The notes under the pieces are model-generated. The model made no database searches. It worked only from the letters and a program-made list of their open reading frames with translations, and was not told the DNA's origin. The position numbers and the translations under genes were made by a program. From Sphingomonas rubra (GTDB lineage: Bacteria; Pseudomonadota; Alphaproteobacteria; Sphingomonadales; Sphingomonadaceae), in the NCBI RefSeq assembly GCF_900115745.1, contig NZ_FOXP01000001.1, positions 124,001 through 188,000 of the forward strand: a DNA stretch of 64,000 bases. The letters are read 5' to 3'. This document shows, in pieces, positions 28,816 through 37,808 of this stretch; positions within the stretch are counted from its first letter, which is position 1, and each line of letters starts with the position of its first letter.

Positions 28816-29259
28816 TCAGGCGATGCCCAGATCCTTGGGTCCGAAGGCGTTCGGGAGGAGGTCGGAGAGGCGATAGGTGTGGACGCTGTCGCCCTCCGCG
28901 GCGCCGCAGTGGACGGGCAGGTCGCGGCCGGCCATCTGCGCGGCCTCGTTCAGGACCTGGCGGCAGCGGCCGCAGGGGCTGACGGGGTGGGTGCCGGTGG
29001 GGCGGCCCGCCTCGTCCATCGGGCCGCCGATGACGGCGACGGCGACGATGTCGGCGAGGCGGCCGGCGGCCGACGCGGTGGCGACGGCGACGGTCTCGGC
29101 GCAGAGCGACAGGCCGTAGCTGGCGTTCTCGACATTGGCGCCGGTGACGGTGCTGCCGTCGGCCATCAGCAGCGCGGCGCCGACGGCGAAGCGGCTGTAG
29201 GGGGCATGGGCATTCGCCGCCGCCCGGCGGGCGAGGGCGATCAGGTCGGATTCGGTCAT
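28816..29259 (-). CDS. cdd: cytidine deaminase
   Basis: Deaminates cytidine and deoxycytidine in pyrimidine salvage. The ATG at 29259 gives 147 residues with the zinc-binding signatures: NVENASYGLSLCAETVAV (Cys and catalytic Glu) and the paired cysteines in PCGRCRQVL. Tetrameric small-type Cdd length. It overlaps the GH25-like gene upstream (ATGA). Confidence 0.95.
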   Translation of the reverse strand: MTESDLIALARRAAANAHAPYSRFAVGAALLMADGSTVTGANVENASYGLSLCAETVAVATASAAGRLADIVAVAVIGGPMDEAGRPTGTHPVSPCGRCRQVLNEAAQMAGRDLPVHCGAAEGDSVHTYRLSDLLPNAFGPKDLGIA

Positions 29260-29930
29260 GGTGCGACGACGTCCCAGTTGACGGGGCCTTCGATCCCCTC
29301 GATCCGGCGCAGGTCGCTCGCGCGCCACAACCGCCAGGGGCGGGCGGCATAGTCGGGCCGGAGGAAGTTGGCCAGCGACCAGACGGGGCGATCGATCGCC
29401 TCGGTCAGGCGGTAATCGTCCTCCACGGGCTCGGCGATGCGCAGGAGGACGGGCTTGCCGGTGTGCGCCTCCACCGTCTCCACGAAGCGGGCGAGGTCGG
29501 CGACGAGGGCGGCGCGGTCGGGACGGGCGGTGCAGTCGTCGCGGAACTGCACGTCGACGGCGGCGGGCAGCGCGTCGGCGACGCGGGGGACGACGGTGTT
29601 GAAGGCGTTGGCCTGGTCGCGGCCGTCCTGGCAGAACGAGTAGAGGTGGACGGCGCCGCGGCGCAGGCCGGCGGCGGGCAGGGCGTTCCAGTTCGCCTCG
29701 AAGGAGGGCACGCGGCGGTCGGCGCCGGCGGTGGCGGCGAGGTAGGCGAAGTCGGCGCCCTGCGCGCGGACGGTGCCCCATTCGACCGCGCCGGGCTCCT
29801 CGCCCAGGTCGACGCCTTGCAGGGGGAAGTCGGCGGGCGAGGGCGCCCAGCCAGTGGCGGCGTGGCGCACGGCGATGCCGGTGCCGCCGAGAAGGGCGAG
29901 GGCCAAGGCGGCCTTGTGGAGAAGTTTCAA
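29256..29930 (-). CDS. GH25 lysozyme-like protein, catalytic residues apparently lost
   Basis: The 224-residue protein has a signal/anchor helix (HKAALALALLGGTGIAV) and the GH25 barrel outline: GVDLGEEPGAVEWGTVRAQG, then FAYLAATAG where active enzymes usually have FAYIKATEG, and AVDVQF where they have a D-x-E pair (D-V-Q here). The acid/base glutamate therefore appears replaced. The TTG start at 29930 is preceded by GGAG at 7 bases. It is coupled to cdd. Likely an inner-membrane-anchored or periplasmic glycan-binding protein rather than a lysozyme. Confidence 0.78.
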   Translation of the reverse strand: MKLLHKAALALALLGGTGIAVRHAATGWAPSPADFPLQGVDLGEEPGAVEWGTVRAQGADFAYLAATAGADRRVPSFEANWNALPAAGLRRGAVHLYSFCQDGRDQANAFNTVVPRVADALPAAVDVQFRDDCTARPDRAALVADLARFVETVEAHTGKPVLLRIAEPVEDDYRLTEAIDRPVWSLANFLRPDYAARPWRLWRASDLRRIEGIEGPVNWDVVAP

Positions 29931-29995
29931 TTCCGTGCTCCGTCACGCCCTGACCGTCCCGGCGTTCGGAGGCGAGCGGTGTCGCCCTCGTGGTC

Positions 29996-30028
29996 CTGGA
30001 TGCCGGGACGAGCCCGGCATGACGAAGG
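29996..30028. repeat. dispersed repeat, GGATGCCGGGACGAGCCCGG family
   Basis: CTGGATGCCGGGACGAGCCC followed by GGCATGACG, an imperfect palindrome centred on the GACGAG loop. Related copies occur near 40060, 41510 and 48220. Confidence 0.75.
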
Positions 30029-30038
30029 GGGGAGCGCC

Positions 30039-30536
30039 TCAGCCACGGATGTGGAGCACGCAGATCAGGGTGAAGAGGCGCCGCGCCGTGTCGAAATCGA
30101 CGTCGATCTTGCCGGAAAGCCGATCGCGCAGCATCTCGGCCGCGTCGTTGTGGAGGCCGCGACGGGCCATGTCGATCGTCTCGATCTGCTGCGGCGTCGA
30201 CGCGCGGATCGCCTGGTAATAGCTGTCGCAGATCGCGAAATAATCGCGGATCGAGCGGCGGAACCGGCCGAGTGCCAGCACCAGCGTTTCGAGATGCGAG
30301 CCGTCCTCGCGGTGGAGGTGGAGGCCGAGGCGCCCCTCCTCCGCCTGGAGCTTCAGGCGATAGGGGCCGGCATAGCCGTCGGCATGGACGCGGGTGGGGG
30401 CGAAGCTGTTGTCCTCCAGCAGGTCGAAGATGGCGATGCGGCGTTCCTGCTCGATATCGGCGGAGCGCCAGCCGAGGCTGGTCTCGTCGAGTTCGACCGC
30501 GATGATGCGCCTGTCGGGGGAACGGGGGGCCGCCAT
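30039..30536 (-). CDS. UPF0262 family protein
   Basis: The 165-residue cytoplasmic protein matches the alphaproteobacterial UPF0262 family: RRIIAVELDETSLGWRSADI, ERRIAIFDLLEDN, a LGRFRRSIRDYF segment and the IETIDMARRGLHNDAAEML block. Function is unknown. It diverges from dnaB, which starts about 80 bases away. Confidence 0.9.
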   Translation of the reverse strand: MAAPRSPDRRIIAVELDETSLGWRSADIEQERRIAIFDLLEDNSFAPTRVHADGYAGPYRLKLQAEEGRLGLHLHREDGSHLETLVLALGRFRRSIRDYFAICDSYYQAIRASTPQQIETIDMARRGLHNDAAEMLRDRLSGKIDVDFDTARRLFTLICVLHIRG

Positions 30537-30614
30537 TCATGTCGGTTAATCGCGCGCGCGCCTCACGACAATTCCTCATTCGCGAGCGCGCGTCGGCGCG
30601 GTATGGGCGGGCGC

Positions 30615-32123
30615 ATGGCCACTCTCGCTTTCCCCACCGCCCCCCACGCCGCCGGCACCGTCCAGCCCGAGCCCAAGCAGCTGCCCCGCAATGTCGAGGC
30701 GGAGGCGGCGATGCTGGGCGCGATGATGATCGACAATCGCCTGGCCGACGATCTGGTCGACCGGCTGGACCCGGTGCATTTCTACGAGCCGCTGCACGGG
30801 CGCATCTTCGCCGCGATCAAGACGCTGCGGTCCAACGACATGCTGGCGACGCCAGTCACGCTGCGTCCGATGTTCGAGGCGGACGAGGCGATGCGCGAGC
30901 TGGGCGGGCCGGCGTACCTGGCGGGCCTGACGGGATCGGGCGCGGGGCTGATCGGCGCGCGGCAGTTCGCACAGCAGATCTACGATCTCGCCATGCTGCG
31001 CGCGCTCGTCAGCGTGGGCACGACGCTGGTCGACCGGGCGATGGACACGTCGGAGGAGGTGAACCCGCGCGCGCAGATCGAGGCGGCGGAGGAGGAGCTG
31101 TACAAGGTCGCCGGCGACGGCGGCGCGGAGAGCCAGGTCAAGACCTTCGCCCAGGCGACCACCATGGCGGTGAAGATGGCCGAGCGGGCGCTGAACAGCG
31201 GCGGCCACGTGTCGGGGATCACGACGGGTCTCGATTCGGTCAACGCCAAGATCGGCGGCATGCACCATTCCGACCTGATGATCCTGGCCGGGCGGCCGGG
31301 CATGGGCAAGACCTCGCTCGCCACCAACATCGCCTTCAACGCGGCCCGGCGGTGGATGCGCGACATGGCGGACGGCATCCCGCCGTCGGAATCGGTGGGC
31401 GCCAAGGTGGCGTTCTTCTCGCTGGAAATGAGCGCGGACCAACTGGCGACGCGTATCCTGGCCGAACAATCGCAGATCAGCTCCGAATCGCTGCGCATGG
31501 GCAAGATCAGCCGCAGCGAATTCGCGCAGCTCGCCGCCGCCGCGGCGGAGCTGGAGAATTTGCCGCTGTTCATCGACGATACCGGCGGGCTCAGCATCTC
31601 CGCCCTGCACACCCGCGTGCGGCGGTTGCAGCGGCGGCACAACAACGAGATCGGGCTGGTGGTGGTCGATTACCTCCAGCTGCTGACCGGCGGCGGCAAG
31701 GGGTCCAAGGAGAACCGCGTGCAGGAGATTTCCGAGATCTCGCGCGGGTTGAAGACGCTGGCCAAGGACATGAACGTGCCGGTGCTGGCGCTGTCGCAGT
31801 TGTCGCGCGCGGTGGAGAGCCGCGAGGACAAGCGGCCGATGCTGTCCGACCTGCGCGAATCAGGATCGATCGAGCAGGACGCCGACATGGTGTGGTTCGT
31901 GTTCCGCGAGGATTACTACACCGCCGCGCGCGAACCCAAGCGGCCGACCGAGGGCGACGATTCGAAGACGTTCGAGGATCACGCCAAATGGGCGAGCGAC
32001 ATGGAGCGCGTCTACGGCCTGGCCGAACTGATCGTCGCCAAGCAGCGCCACGGCGCGACCGGCAAGGTGGTGCTGAAGTTCGATCCGACGATCACGCGGT
32101 TCTCGGATTACGCGGGGTATTGA
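30615..32123 (+). CDS. dnaB: replicative DNA helicase
   Basis: Hexameric 5'-3' helicase at the replication fork. The 502-residue protein has the N-terminal domain (QLPRNVEAEAAMLGAMMIDN) and the RecA-like motor: Walker A GRPGMGKTSLA near residue 228, Walker B LVVVDYLQLL near 350, and the QLSRAVESREDKRP motif. No intein interrupts it. ATG 30615 was preferred; an ATG at 30603 would add four residues. Confidence 0.97.
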   Translation: MATLAFPTAPHAAGTVQPEPKQLPRNVEAEAAMLGAMMIDNRLADDLVDRLDPVHFYEPLHGRIFAAIKTLRSNDMLATPVTLRPMFEADEAMRELGGPAYLAGLTGSGAGLIGARQFAQQIYDLAMLRALVSVGTTLVDRAMDTSEEVNPRAQIEAAEEELYKVAGDGGAESQVKTFAQATTMAVKMAERALNSGGHVSGITTGLDSVNAKIGGMHHSDLMILAGRPGMGKTSLATNIAFNAARRWMRDMADGIPPSESVGAKVAFFSLEMSADQLATRILAEQSQISSESLRMGKISRSEFAQLAAAAAELENLPLFIDDTGGLSISALHTRVRRLQRRHNNEIGLVVVDYLQLLTGGGKGSKENRVQEISEISRGLKTLAKDMNVPVLALSQLSRAVESREDKRPMLSDLRESGSIEQDADMVWFVFREDYYTAAREPKRPTEGDDSKTFEDHAKWASDMERVYGLAELIVAKQRHGATGKVVLKFDPTITRFSDYAGY

Positions 32124-32278
32124 AGGTCGCTGTGTGCGTGTGATCTACGAGTACGCGGTTGGGCGTGTTGGATGCCGCTCTTCATAGAAGCAAATGGGAA
32201 ACCTCGACTGCGATGAAGAGACACGTCCCTGCCGCTTAGAAATGACAATGCTGATGAGGCCCGAGTAGCAAATGCCCG

Positions 32279-33379
32279 TCATCTCGTGAAGACTTGCCGC
32301 TGTAGGCCGCGGCTGGATAATATCGCCATGCTCTGACCTCGAAACAGTCGAGGAAGCCGTACTTCCAGCAGCGGCGCAAGCAGTATGGCAACGGCGATCG
32401 GCAAGAAAATAGCACAACTTGCGCGAAGGATGGTTGAGCCCGAATGAGTCAAGGTCTGTATGGCTATAAGCAAAGGCCAGTGGGTAAGATAGAGGGTGAA
32501 GGTGATGCCAGCGAACCCTTTCGCTATCGCTTGCCATCGATGAAGGTCGCCGGATATGTGGCGTAACGCTGCAAGCGCACAACCAATGAAGACCGCTCCA
32601 ATAGTATCTGTTATGAAGTAACTAGAAAAACGAAGTTGCATGAAGTTGAAGTCCAACGAGTTCGATGGCTCGGCGACGGTATGCGGCAGTCCACTCCACT
32701 GGGAAAACGCGAAAAGGGTGATCGAAACTGCGAACGTACATCGGGGATGCGTGATCCTTACATCGTTACCCCGTTTGCCGAGTGCGACCCCGATCAGCCA
32801 AGCAGGCATGAGCAGCCACACCAAGCCGTCAGCAGCTACGATGGCGAGCGCGATCGACACTATACGGATAGGACCCCGACTGAACGAGTATAAGCCAAAG
32901 GTCGTATAGAACCAAACTTCGTAACATAGTGACCAGAATGGTGGGTTCAGTGGTGGCCCAACGCCATCCAAGCGCTCACTTACGAATATCAGCGGCATCA
33001 TGATTGTAGAAGCCGATAGATGATTGTAGCGAGTCTCATCGGCCACATGTAGGCCGGCACGTACAAGTAAAAGGAAAGTGCCGGTCGATAGAAGGAGCGA
33101 GAATAACGCTACTGGTACAATGCGGGCCATGCGCGCCTTGGCGTACGTTGCCAGCGTCTGGTTCGGCCGGGAAGCCGACTGCTGGATCATGAGACCGGAC
33201 AAAACAAAGAAGAATATCACGGCGGAATGCTGGAACGTGTCATCAAACGGCCAAGCGGCTCCGAGAAGCCCAAGTTGTCCAGCATGTCCTACGAGCACGA
33301 CGAGCGCTGCCCCGGCTCGACCGAGATCGAGATAGATGGACATGCGTTGATCGAGAAAGCGACTGGTAGGCCCTGTCAT
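32279..33379 (-). CDS. membrane acyltransferase, OafA/YrhL type
   Basis: The 366-residue protein has about ten hydrophobic segments and the acyltransferase-3 features: YLDLGRAGAALVVLVGHAGQ (an H near residue 31 replaces the usual R-x10-H site), FFVLSGLMI, and FWSLCYEVWFY. Such proteins O-acetylate or succinylate surface polysaccharides or lipids. Base composition is visibly lower in GC than the flanking genes and AT-richer, geneless DNA lies on both sides, so recent acquisition is likely. Confidence 0.85.
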   Translation of the reverse strand: MTGPTSRFLDQRMSIYLDLGRAGAALVVLVGHAGQLGLLGAAWPFDDTFQHSAVIFFFVLSGLMIQQSASRPNQTLATYAKARMARIVPVALFSLLLSTGTFLLLVRAGLHVADETRYNHLSASTIMMPLIFVSERLDGVGPPLNPPFWSLCYEVWFYTTFGLYSFSRGPIRIVSIALAIVAADGLVWLLMPAWLIGVALGKRGNDVRITHPRCTFAVSITLFAFSQWSGLPHTVAEPSNSLDFNFMQLRFSSYFITDTIGAVFIGCALAALRHISGDLHRWQAIAKGFAGITFTLYLTHWPLLIAIQTLTHSGSTILRASCAIFLPIAVAILLAPLLEVRLPRLFRGQSMAILSSRGLQRQVFTR

Positions 33380-33645
33380 TGCACCGGCGTACGACGCACC
33401 GGTCGTTACTTCGTTAAAGCGTCGGCTGCCGTCTCGAAAAGCTGAGTGAACGATCGCTGCTGGTCGCGGTGGAATTTACGCGCGCCTGCCAGCGGTGCGC
33501 GTTCACGATCATGTGAATCGAGATGACGGGAGGTCATCAACGGGTAACCGTTTGCCTGGAGCCGGGGGCCAAAGGGCCGAGAGCGACCTGTACTCGACTG
33601 TGTTCAGCATGACAGGTCAGGCCGGCCATGGTCGGTATATGACGG
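33380..33645. other. intergenic region between the acyltransferase gene and cysH
   Basis: No convincing gene, RNA or repeat in these 266 bases. Composition is intermediate between the AT-richer acyltransferase gene and the GC-rich cysH. Confidence 0.5.
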
Positions 33646-34398
33646 TTAGATCGCGGGTTCGTTGCCCGTACTCAGGTGGATACCGCATTCGACTTTGGCG
33701 AGCCCTCGCCAGCGGCCGGCGCGGGGGTCTTCGCCGGGGATGACGGGCGAGGTGCAGGGGGCGCAGCCGATCGAGGGGTAGCCGGTTGCCTCCAGCGGGT
33801 GCCGGGGCAGGTCGTGGGTGGCGAACCAGGCGTCGAGATCGGCCTTCGACCAGTCGGCGAGCGGGTTGATCTTGAGGCGGCCGGCGTCTTCCTCGAAACG
33901 GGGCAGCGCCCGGCGGGTGCCGGATTGGAAACCCTTGCGGCCGGAGATCCACGCGTCGATGCCGGCCAGCGCGCGGGCGAGGGGTTCGACCTTGCGGATC
34001 TCGCAGCAGCCGTCGGGGTCGTAGGACCAGCGTGTGCCCGCGGCGTCGCGCCGGGCTAGGCGGAGCGGGTCGGGGCGGTGGACCCGCACGTCGGTGAGGG
34101 CGAGGCGCGCGACCAGGGCGTCGCGATAGGCGAGCGTCTCGGCGAACATCTGCCCCGTGTCGGTGAAGATCACCGGCAGGGCCGGATCGATGGCGGCGAC
34201 CATGTGGAGGAGCACCGCCGATTCCGCGCCGAACGACGACACCGCGGCGAGGCGGCCCCCGATGCGCTGCTCGATCACGGCGCGCAGCATCGCGGGCGCG
34301 GGGACGCCGACGAAGCCCGCCTCCAGCCGCATCGCGTCGGCGGGGGTGAAGGCGGGCCCGGCGTCGATGGTGTCGAGCACGCGGGCGGGCTCAGCCAC
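33646..34398 (-). CDS. cysH: phosphoadenylyl/adenylyl-sulfate reductase, Fe-S type
   Basis: Reduces activated sulfate to sulfite with thioredoxin. The 250-residue protein has the PP-loop-like SSFGAESAVLLH, the paired-cysteine motif CCEIRK and CAPC, which together bind a [4Fe-4S] cluster, and a C-terminal ECGIH with the catalytic cysteine. The cluster cysteines place it in the plant/alphaproteobacterial group that can use APS. Since APS kinase is also present here, PAPS may be used too. It is the last gene of the cobA-cysH operon and overlaps the DUF934 gene. Confidence 0.94.
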   Translation of the reverse strand: MAEPARVLDTIDAGPAFTPADAMRLEAGFVGVPAPAMLRAVIEQRIGGRLAAVSSFGAESAVLLHMVAAIDPALPVIFTDTGQMFAETLAYRDALVARLALTDVRVHRPDPLRLARRDAAGTRWSYDPDGCCEIRKVEPLARALAGIDAWISGRKGFQSGTRRALPRFEEDAGRLKINPLADWSKADLDAWFATHDLPRHPLEATGYPSIGCAPCTSPVIPGEDPRAGRWRGLAKVECGIHLSTGNEPAI

Positions 34399-34861
34399 CG
34401 CGAAGCTTCCACACGGGGGCGATCGGGTCGGCGCCGCGCTGGTAGCGATAATCGTAGCGCGACAGGCTGCGGCGCAGCGTCGCGGCGTCGATCTCCGCCT
34501 CCGGGGCGAAGCTGTCGAAGCCGCAGCGGCGCATGAGGGGGAGTTGGTCGACGAGCACGTCGCCGGCCGCGCGGAGTTCGCCCGAATAGCCGGCCTCGCG
34601 AAGGATGCGCGCGGCGGAATAGCCGCGGCCGTCGCGGAAGGTGGGGAAGCTCACCTCGATCAGCGCGAGGCGATCGAGGTGCGGGAGGAGGGCGCGCGCG
34701 TCGTCGCCTGCCTCCAGCCGGACGGCGGTCGCGCCGGAAGGTTCGGGGGTCTGGTCGGCGAGGAACGCGTCCAGGGTGACGGCGGGCTCGTCGTGCGGCT
34801 GGTCGTCGCGGAAGCGGAGCAGGGGTTCGCCGCCGATCTCACTTTGGTCGCGATCAGCCAT
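34391..34861 (-). CDS. DUF934 family protein, sulfite-reduction accessory
   Basis: From the ATG at 34861 the product is 156 residues with the family core: LALIEVSFPTFRDGRGYSAA followed by RILREAGYSGELRAAGDVLVDQ and MRRCGFDSF. DUF934 proteins almost always sit between cysI and cysH, as here, with overlaps at both ends, so a helper role in sulfite reduction (possibly electron transfer) is inferred. No biochemical function is established. Confidence 0.9.
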   Translation of the reverse strand: MADRDQSEIGGEPLLRFRDDQPHDEPAVTLDAFLADQTPEPSGATAVRLEAGDDARALLPHLDRLALIEVSFPTFRDGRGYSAARILREAGYSGELRAAGDVLVDQLPLMRRCGFDSFAPEAEIDAATLRRSLSRYDYRYQRGADPIAPVWKLRGG

Positions 34862-36479
34862 AGATGGCCTCCTTAAAGGGTTGCATGCCGACGCGGCGGT
34901 AGGTGTCGAGGAAGCGTTCGCCGGGTTCGCGCAAGGTGCGGTAGGTGTCGGTGGCGCGTTCCACCGCGTCGACGACGCCGTCCTCGTCGAAGCCGGGGCC
35001 GGTGATCTTGGCGAGGCTGACATCCTCCGCCCCCGAGCCGCCGAAGGAGAGCTGGTAGTTCTCCGTCCCTTTCTTATCGACGCCGAGGATGCCGATATGG
35101 CCGGCGTGGTGGTGGCCGCAGGCGTTGATGCAGCCGCTGATCTTCATCTTGAGCTCGCCGAGGTTGTGCTGAACGGGGGCGAGGCGCTCCGATAATTTCT
35201 GGGCGAGGGGGATGGAGCGGGCGTTGGCCAGGCTGCAATAGTCCAGGCCGGGGCAGGCGATGATGTCGGTCGCGAGGTCGAGATTGGGTTCGGCCAGGCC
35301 GGCGTCGGCGAGCTGCTGCCAGATGGCGTGGAGATCGGACGTGCGGACGTGCGGCAGGACGAGGTTCTGCGCGTGGGTGACGCGCAGTTCGTCGAAGCTG
35401 TGCCGCTCGGCGAGGTCGGCGACGAGGTCGATCTGGTCGGCGGTGGCGTCGCCGGGAATGCCGCCGACGGGTTTGAGGCTGATCGTGACGATCGAATAGC
35501 CGGGCGCCTTGTGGGCGCGGACGTTCTGGTCGAGCCAGAGGGCGAAGTCGGGGTCGGTGCGGTCGATTTCCGCAGGGGCGGCGGGGTCGAACGGCGGGGC
35601 CGCGAACATCGCGGTGATGCGCGCCAGCTCGGCGGCGGGAGGGTCGAGGCCGAGTTGCTTTACCGCGGCGAACTCCTCCTCGACCTGGGCGCGATAGGCG
35701 TCGGCGCCGATCTCGTGCACCAGAATCTTGATGCGCGCCTTGTAGATGTTGTCGCGGCGGCCGTAGCGGTTGTAGACGCGCAAGGCGGCTTCCAGGTAGC
35801 TCATCAGGTCGTCGGCGGCGACGAAATCGCGGATCAGCGGCGCGATCATCGGCGTGCGGCCCATGCCGCCGCCGACGTAGATGCGGGCGCCGAGGAGGCC
35901 GTCCCGTTCGACCAGCTGGATGCCGATGTCGTGCAGGCGCATGGCGGCGCGATCCTCGTCCGCGGCGATGACGGCGATCTTGAACTTGCGCGGCAGATAG
36001 CTGAATTCGGGGTGGAAGGTCGACCATTGGCGGATCAGCTCCGCCCAGGGGCGCGGATCGGCGACCTCGTCGGCAGCGGCGCCGGCGAACTGGTCGGACG
36101 AGATGTTGCGGATGCAGTTGCCCGAGGTCTGGATGGCGTGCATCTCGACCGTCGCCAGTTTCGCCAGGATGTCCGGCGTTTCCTCCAGCTTGATCCAGTT
36201 GAACTGGAGGTTCTGGCGGGTGGTGAAATGGCCGTAGCCGCGATCATGGTCGCGCGCGATCGAGCCCAGCATCCGCATCTGGCGGCTGTCGAGCGTGCCG
36301 TAGGGGATGGCGACGCGCAGCATATAGGCGTGGAGCTGGAGATAGAGGCCGTTCATCAGCCGGATCGGCTTGAACTGGTCCTCGGTCAGCTGGCCCGACA
36401 GGCGGCGGGTAACCTGGTCGCGGAACTCGTCGACGCGGGCATCGACGATCGACTGGTCGTAATGGTCGTAGCGGTACAT
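34854..36479 (-). CDS. cysI: sulfite reductase hemoprotein (nitrite/sulfite reductase family)
   Basis: Six-electron reduction of sulfite to sulfide on siroheme and [4Fe-4S]. The 541-residue protein has both duplicated half-domains and the four cluster/siroheme cysteines in ACPGLDYCSLANARS and SGCINACGHHHAGHIG, plus RQNLQFNWI of the family. Position next to cysH, DUF934 and cobA points to sulfite rather than nitrite as substrate. There is no CysJ gene; a ferredoxin may donate electrons. Confidence 0.94.
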   Translation of the reverse strand: MYRYDHYDQSIVDARVDEFRDQVTRRLSGQLTEDQFKPIRLMNGLYLQLHAYMLRVAIPYGTLDSRQMRMLGSIARDHDRGYGHFTTRQNLQFNWIKLEETPDILAKLATVEMHAIQTSGNCIRNISSDQFAGAAADEVADPRPWAELIRQWSTFHPEFSYLPRKFKIAVIAADEDRAAMRLHDIGIQLVERDGLLGARIYVGGGMGRTPMIAPLIRDFVAADDLMSYLEAALRVYNRYGRRDNIYKARIKILVHEIGADAYRAQVEEEFAAVKQLGLDPPAAELARITAMFAAPPFDPAAPAEIDRTDPDFALWLDQNVRAHKAPGYSIVTISLKPVGGIPGDATADQIDLVADLAERHSFDELRVTHAQNLVLPHVRTSDLHAIWQQLADAGLAEPNLDLATDIIACPGLDYCSLANARSIPLAQKLSERLAPVQHNLGELKMKISGCINACGHHHAGHIGILGVDKKGTENYQLSFGGSGAEDVSLAKITGPGFDEDGVVDAVERATDTYRTLREPGERFLDTYRRVGMQPFKEAIYG

Positions 36480-36490
36480 CGTTCTTCCTA

Positions 36491-36622
36491 GATCCTCCCC
36501 AGCACGGGGAGGGGGACCAGCCGCAGGCTGGTGGAGGGGGGTCGCGGGAGGCGGGACGTTCGTGGAGAGCCCCCTCCACCACCGCTTCGCGGCGGTCCCC
36601 CTCCCCGTGAACGGGGAGGATC
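36491..36622. repeat. palindromic repeat inside the sulfite-reduction operon
   Basis: Left arm GATCCTCCCCAGCACGGGGA and the inverted right arm ending CCCGTGAACGGGGAGGATC bracket two further inverted modules (GGACCAGCCGCAGGCTGGTGG and CCACCGCTTCGCGGCGGTCC). It lies 11 bases upstream of the cysI start and 11 downstream of the DUF2849 stop, within the transcript. Confidence 0.8.
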
Positions 36623-36633
36623 AGTGGGGAGCG

Positions 36634-36930
36634 TCATATCACCCAGCTTCCCGCCTGGGGGTCGGCTGGTTTGAGGGTGAGGTCCGGTCGTACCGTGGGT
36701 CCCAGGGCGCGGATGCGGTCCTTGATGTGGGCGGGGCGGGGTCCGTCGGGGGTGGCGGCAGCGTCGATGACGTAGGGGACGTTGACGCGGCGGGCGCCCT
36801 CCTCGGCACGGGCGATGGCCTCGCCGTCGGCACCGACATCGGCTGCGTCCTCGACGTGGCGGGACCAGCCGCTGCCGGTCCACCAGGTGACGTCGCCGGT
36901 GGCGAGGTCGTTGCCGGTGAGAAGCTTCAC
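36634..36930 (-). CDS. DUF2849 family protein
   Basis: The GTG at 36930 gives 98 residues (VKLLTGNDLATGDVTWWTG, then GWSRHVEDAADVG and an arginine-rich tail with HIKDRIRALGPTVRPDLTL). DUF2849 proteins are small and found beside siroheme/sulfite-reductase genes in alphaproteobacteria. Start overlaps the cobA stop (GTGA). Role unknown; context suggests an accessory of sulfite reduction. Confidence 0.85.
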   Translation of the reverse strand: MKLLTGNDLATGDVTWWTGSGWSRHVEDAADVGADGEAIARAEEGARRVNVPYVIDAAATPDGPRPAHIKDRIRALGPTVRPDLTLKPADPQAGSWVI

Positions 36931-37724
36931 GCCTGCTCCTCCAGGGCGGGGGCGAGGCGGGCCCAGCGGGCGAGCTTGTCCTCGGCGTCGGACAGTTCGA
37001 CGACCTCGCCGACGACGATGATGGCGGGGCTCTGCACGCCCTCGCGCGTGACCATCGGGCCCAAGTCGGCGAGAAGCGTCTTGAGCGCGCGGTGGCCGGC
37101 GAGCGTTCCCTTCTCCAGCACGGCGACGGGCATGTCGGGGGCGACGCCGTCGGCCATCAGCTTGTCGGCGATCTCGGTCGCGGTGGCGACGCCCATGTAG
37201 ATGACGAGGGTGCGGCCTTGGCCGGCGAGGCCGGACCAGTCCTGCTCGCTCAATCCCTTGCACTGGCCCGCCACGAACGAGACCGCCGACGAATGGTCGC
37301 GGTGGGTGAGCGGCAGCATCGCCTCCGCCGCGCAGCCGAGGGCGGCGGAGACGCCGGGGATGACCTCCACGGCCAGGCCGGCGGCGCGGACCGCCTCCAC
37401 CTCCTCGCCACCGCGACCGAAAATGAAGGGGTCGCCGCCCTTCAACCGCACCACGACGCTGCCGGTTCGGACGTGCGCGACGATCAGGGCGTTGATCGCC
37501 TCCTGCGGCAGCGTGTGGCGCGCGCGGGACTTGGCAACGGAGATGCGCTGCGCGGCGGCAGGCGCGAGGTCGAGCACGCGGGGGTCGATCAGGCCGTCAT
37601 GGACGACCACGTCCGCCGCGCGCAGGGCCTCCACCGCGCGGACGGTGAGGAGGCCGGGATCGCCGGGCCCGGCGCCGACGAGGATGACGCGGCCGCGGGC
37701 CGAGGGATCGAGAAGCGTTGCCAT
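36927..37724 (-). CDS. cobA: uroporphyrinogen-III C-methyltransferase
   Basis: Makes precorrin-2, the first committed precursor of siroheme (and cobalamin). The 265-residue SUMT shows VILVGAGPGDPGLLTVRAVE near the N-terminus, VRLKGGDPFIFGRGGEE, and VIPGVSAALGCAAEAMLPLTHR. It heads the operon ending in cysH, so its product supplies siroheme to CysI. The dehydrogenase/ferrochelatase domain of full CysG is absent. Confidence 0.95.
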   Translation of the reverse strand: MATLLDPSARGRVILVGAGPGDPGLLTVRAVEALRAADVVVHDGLIDPRVLDLAPAAAQRISVAKSRARHTLPQEAINALIVAHVRTGSVVVRLKGGDPFIFGRGGEEVEAVRAAGLAVEVIPGVSAALGCAAEAMLPLTHRDHSSAVSFVAGQCKGLSEQDWSGLAGQGRTLVIYMGVATATEIADKLMADGVAPDMPVAVLEKGTLAGHRALKTLLADLGPMVTREGVQSPAIIVVGEVVELSDAEDKLARWARLAPALEEQA

Positions 37725-37808
37725 GGCGGCGGGATGCGCCTCCCGCCCGGTGGGGGCAATTCAGCGATGCTTGGGGACGAGGTAGGGAAGCTTTGGCGCG
37801 CCGCGACG

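Noticed and set aside
29463..30614. Long open frame upstream of and in frame with dnaB
   Set aside because: It runs antisense through the GH25-like and UPF0262 genes and is a GC-rich shadow; DnaB homology begins at 30615.
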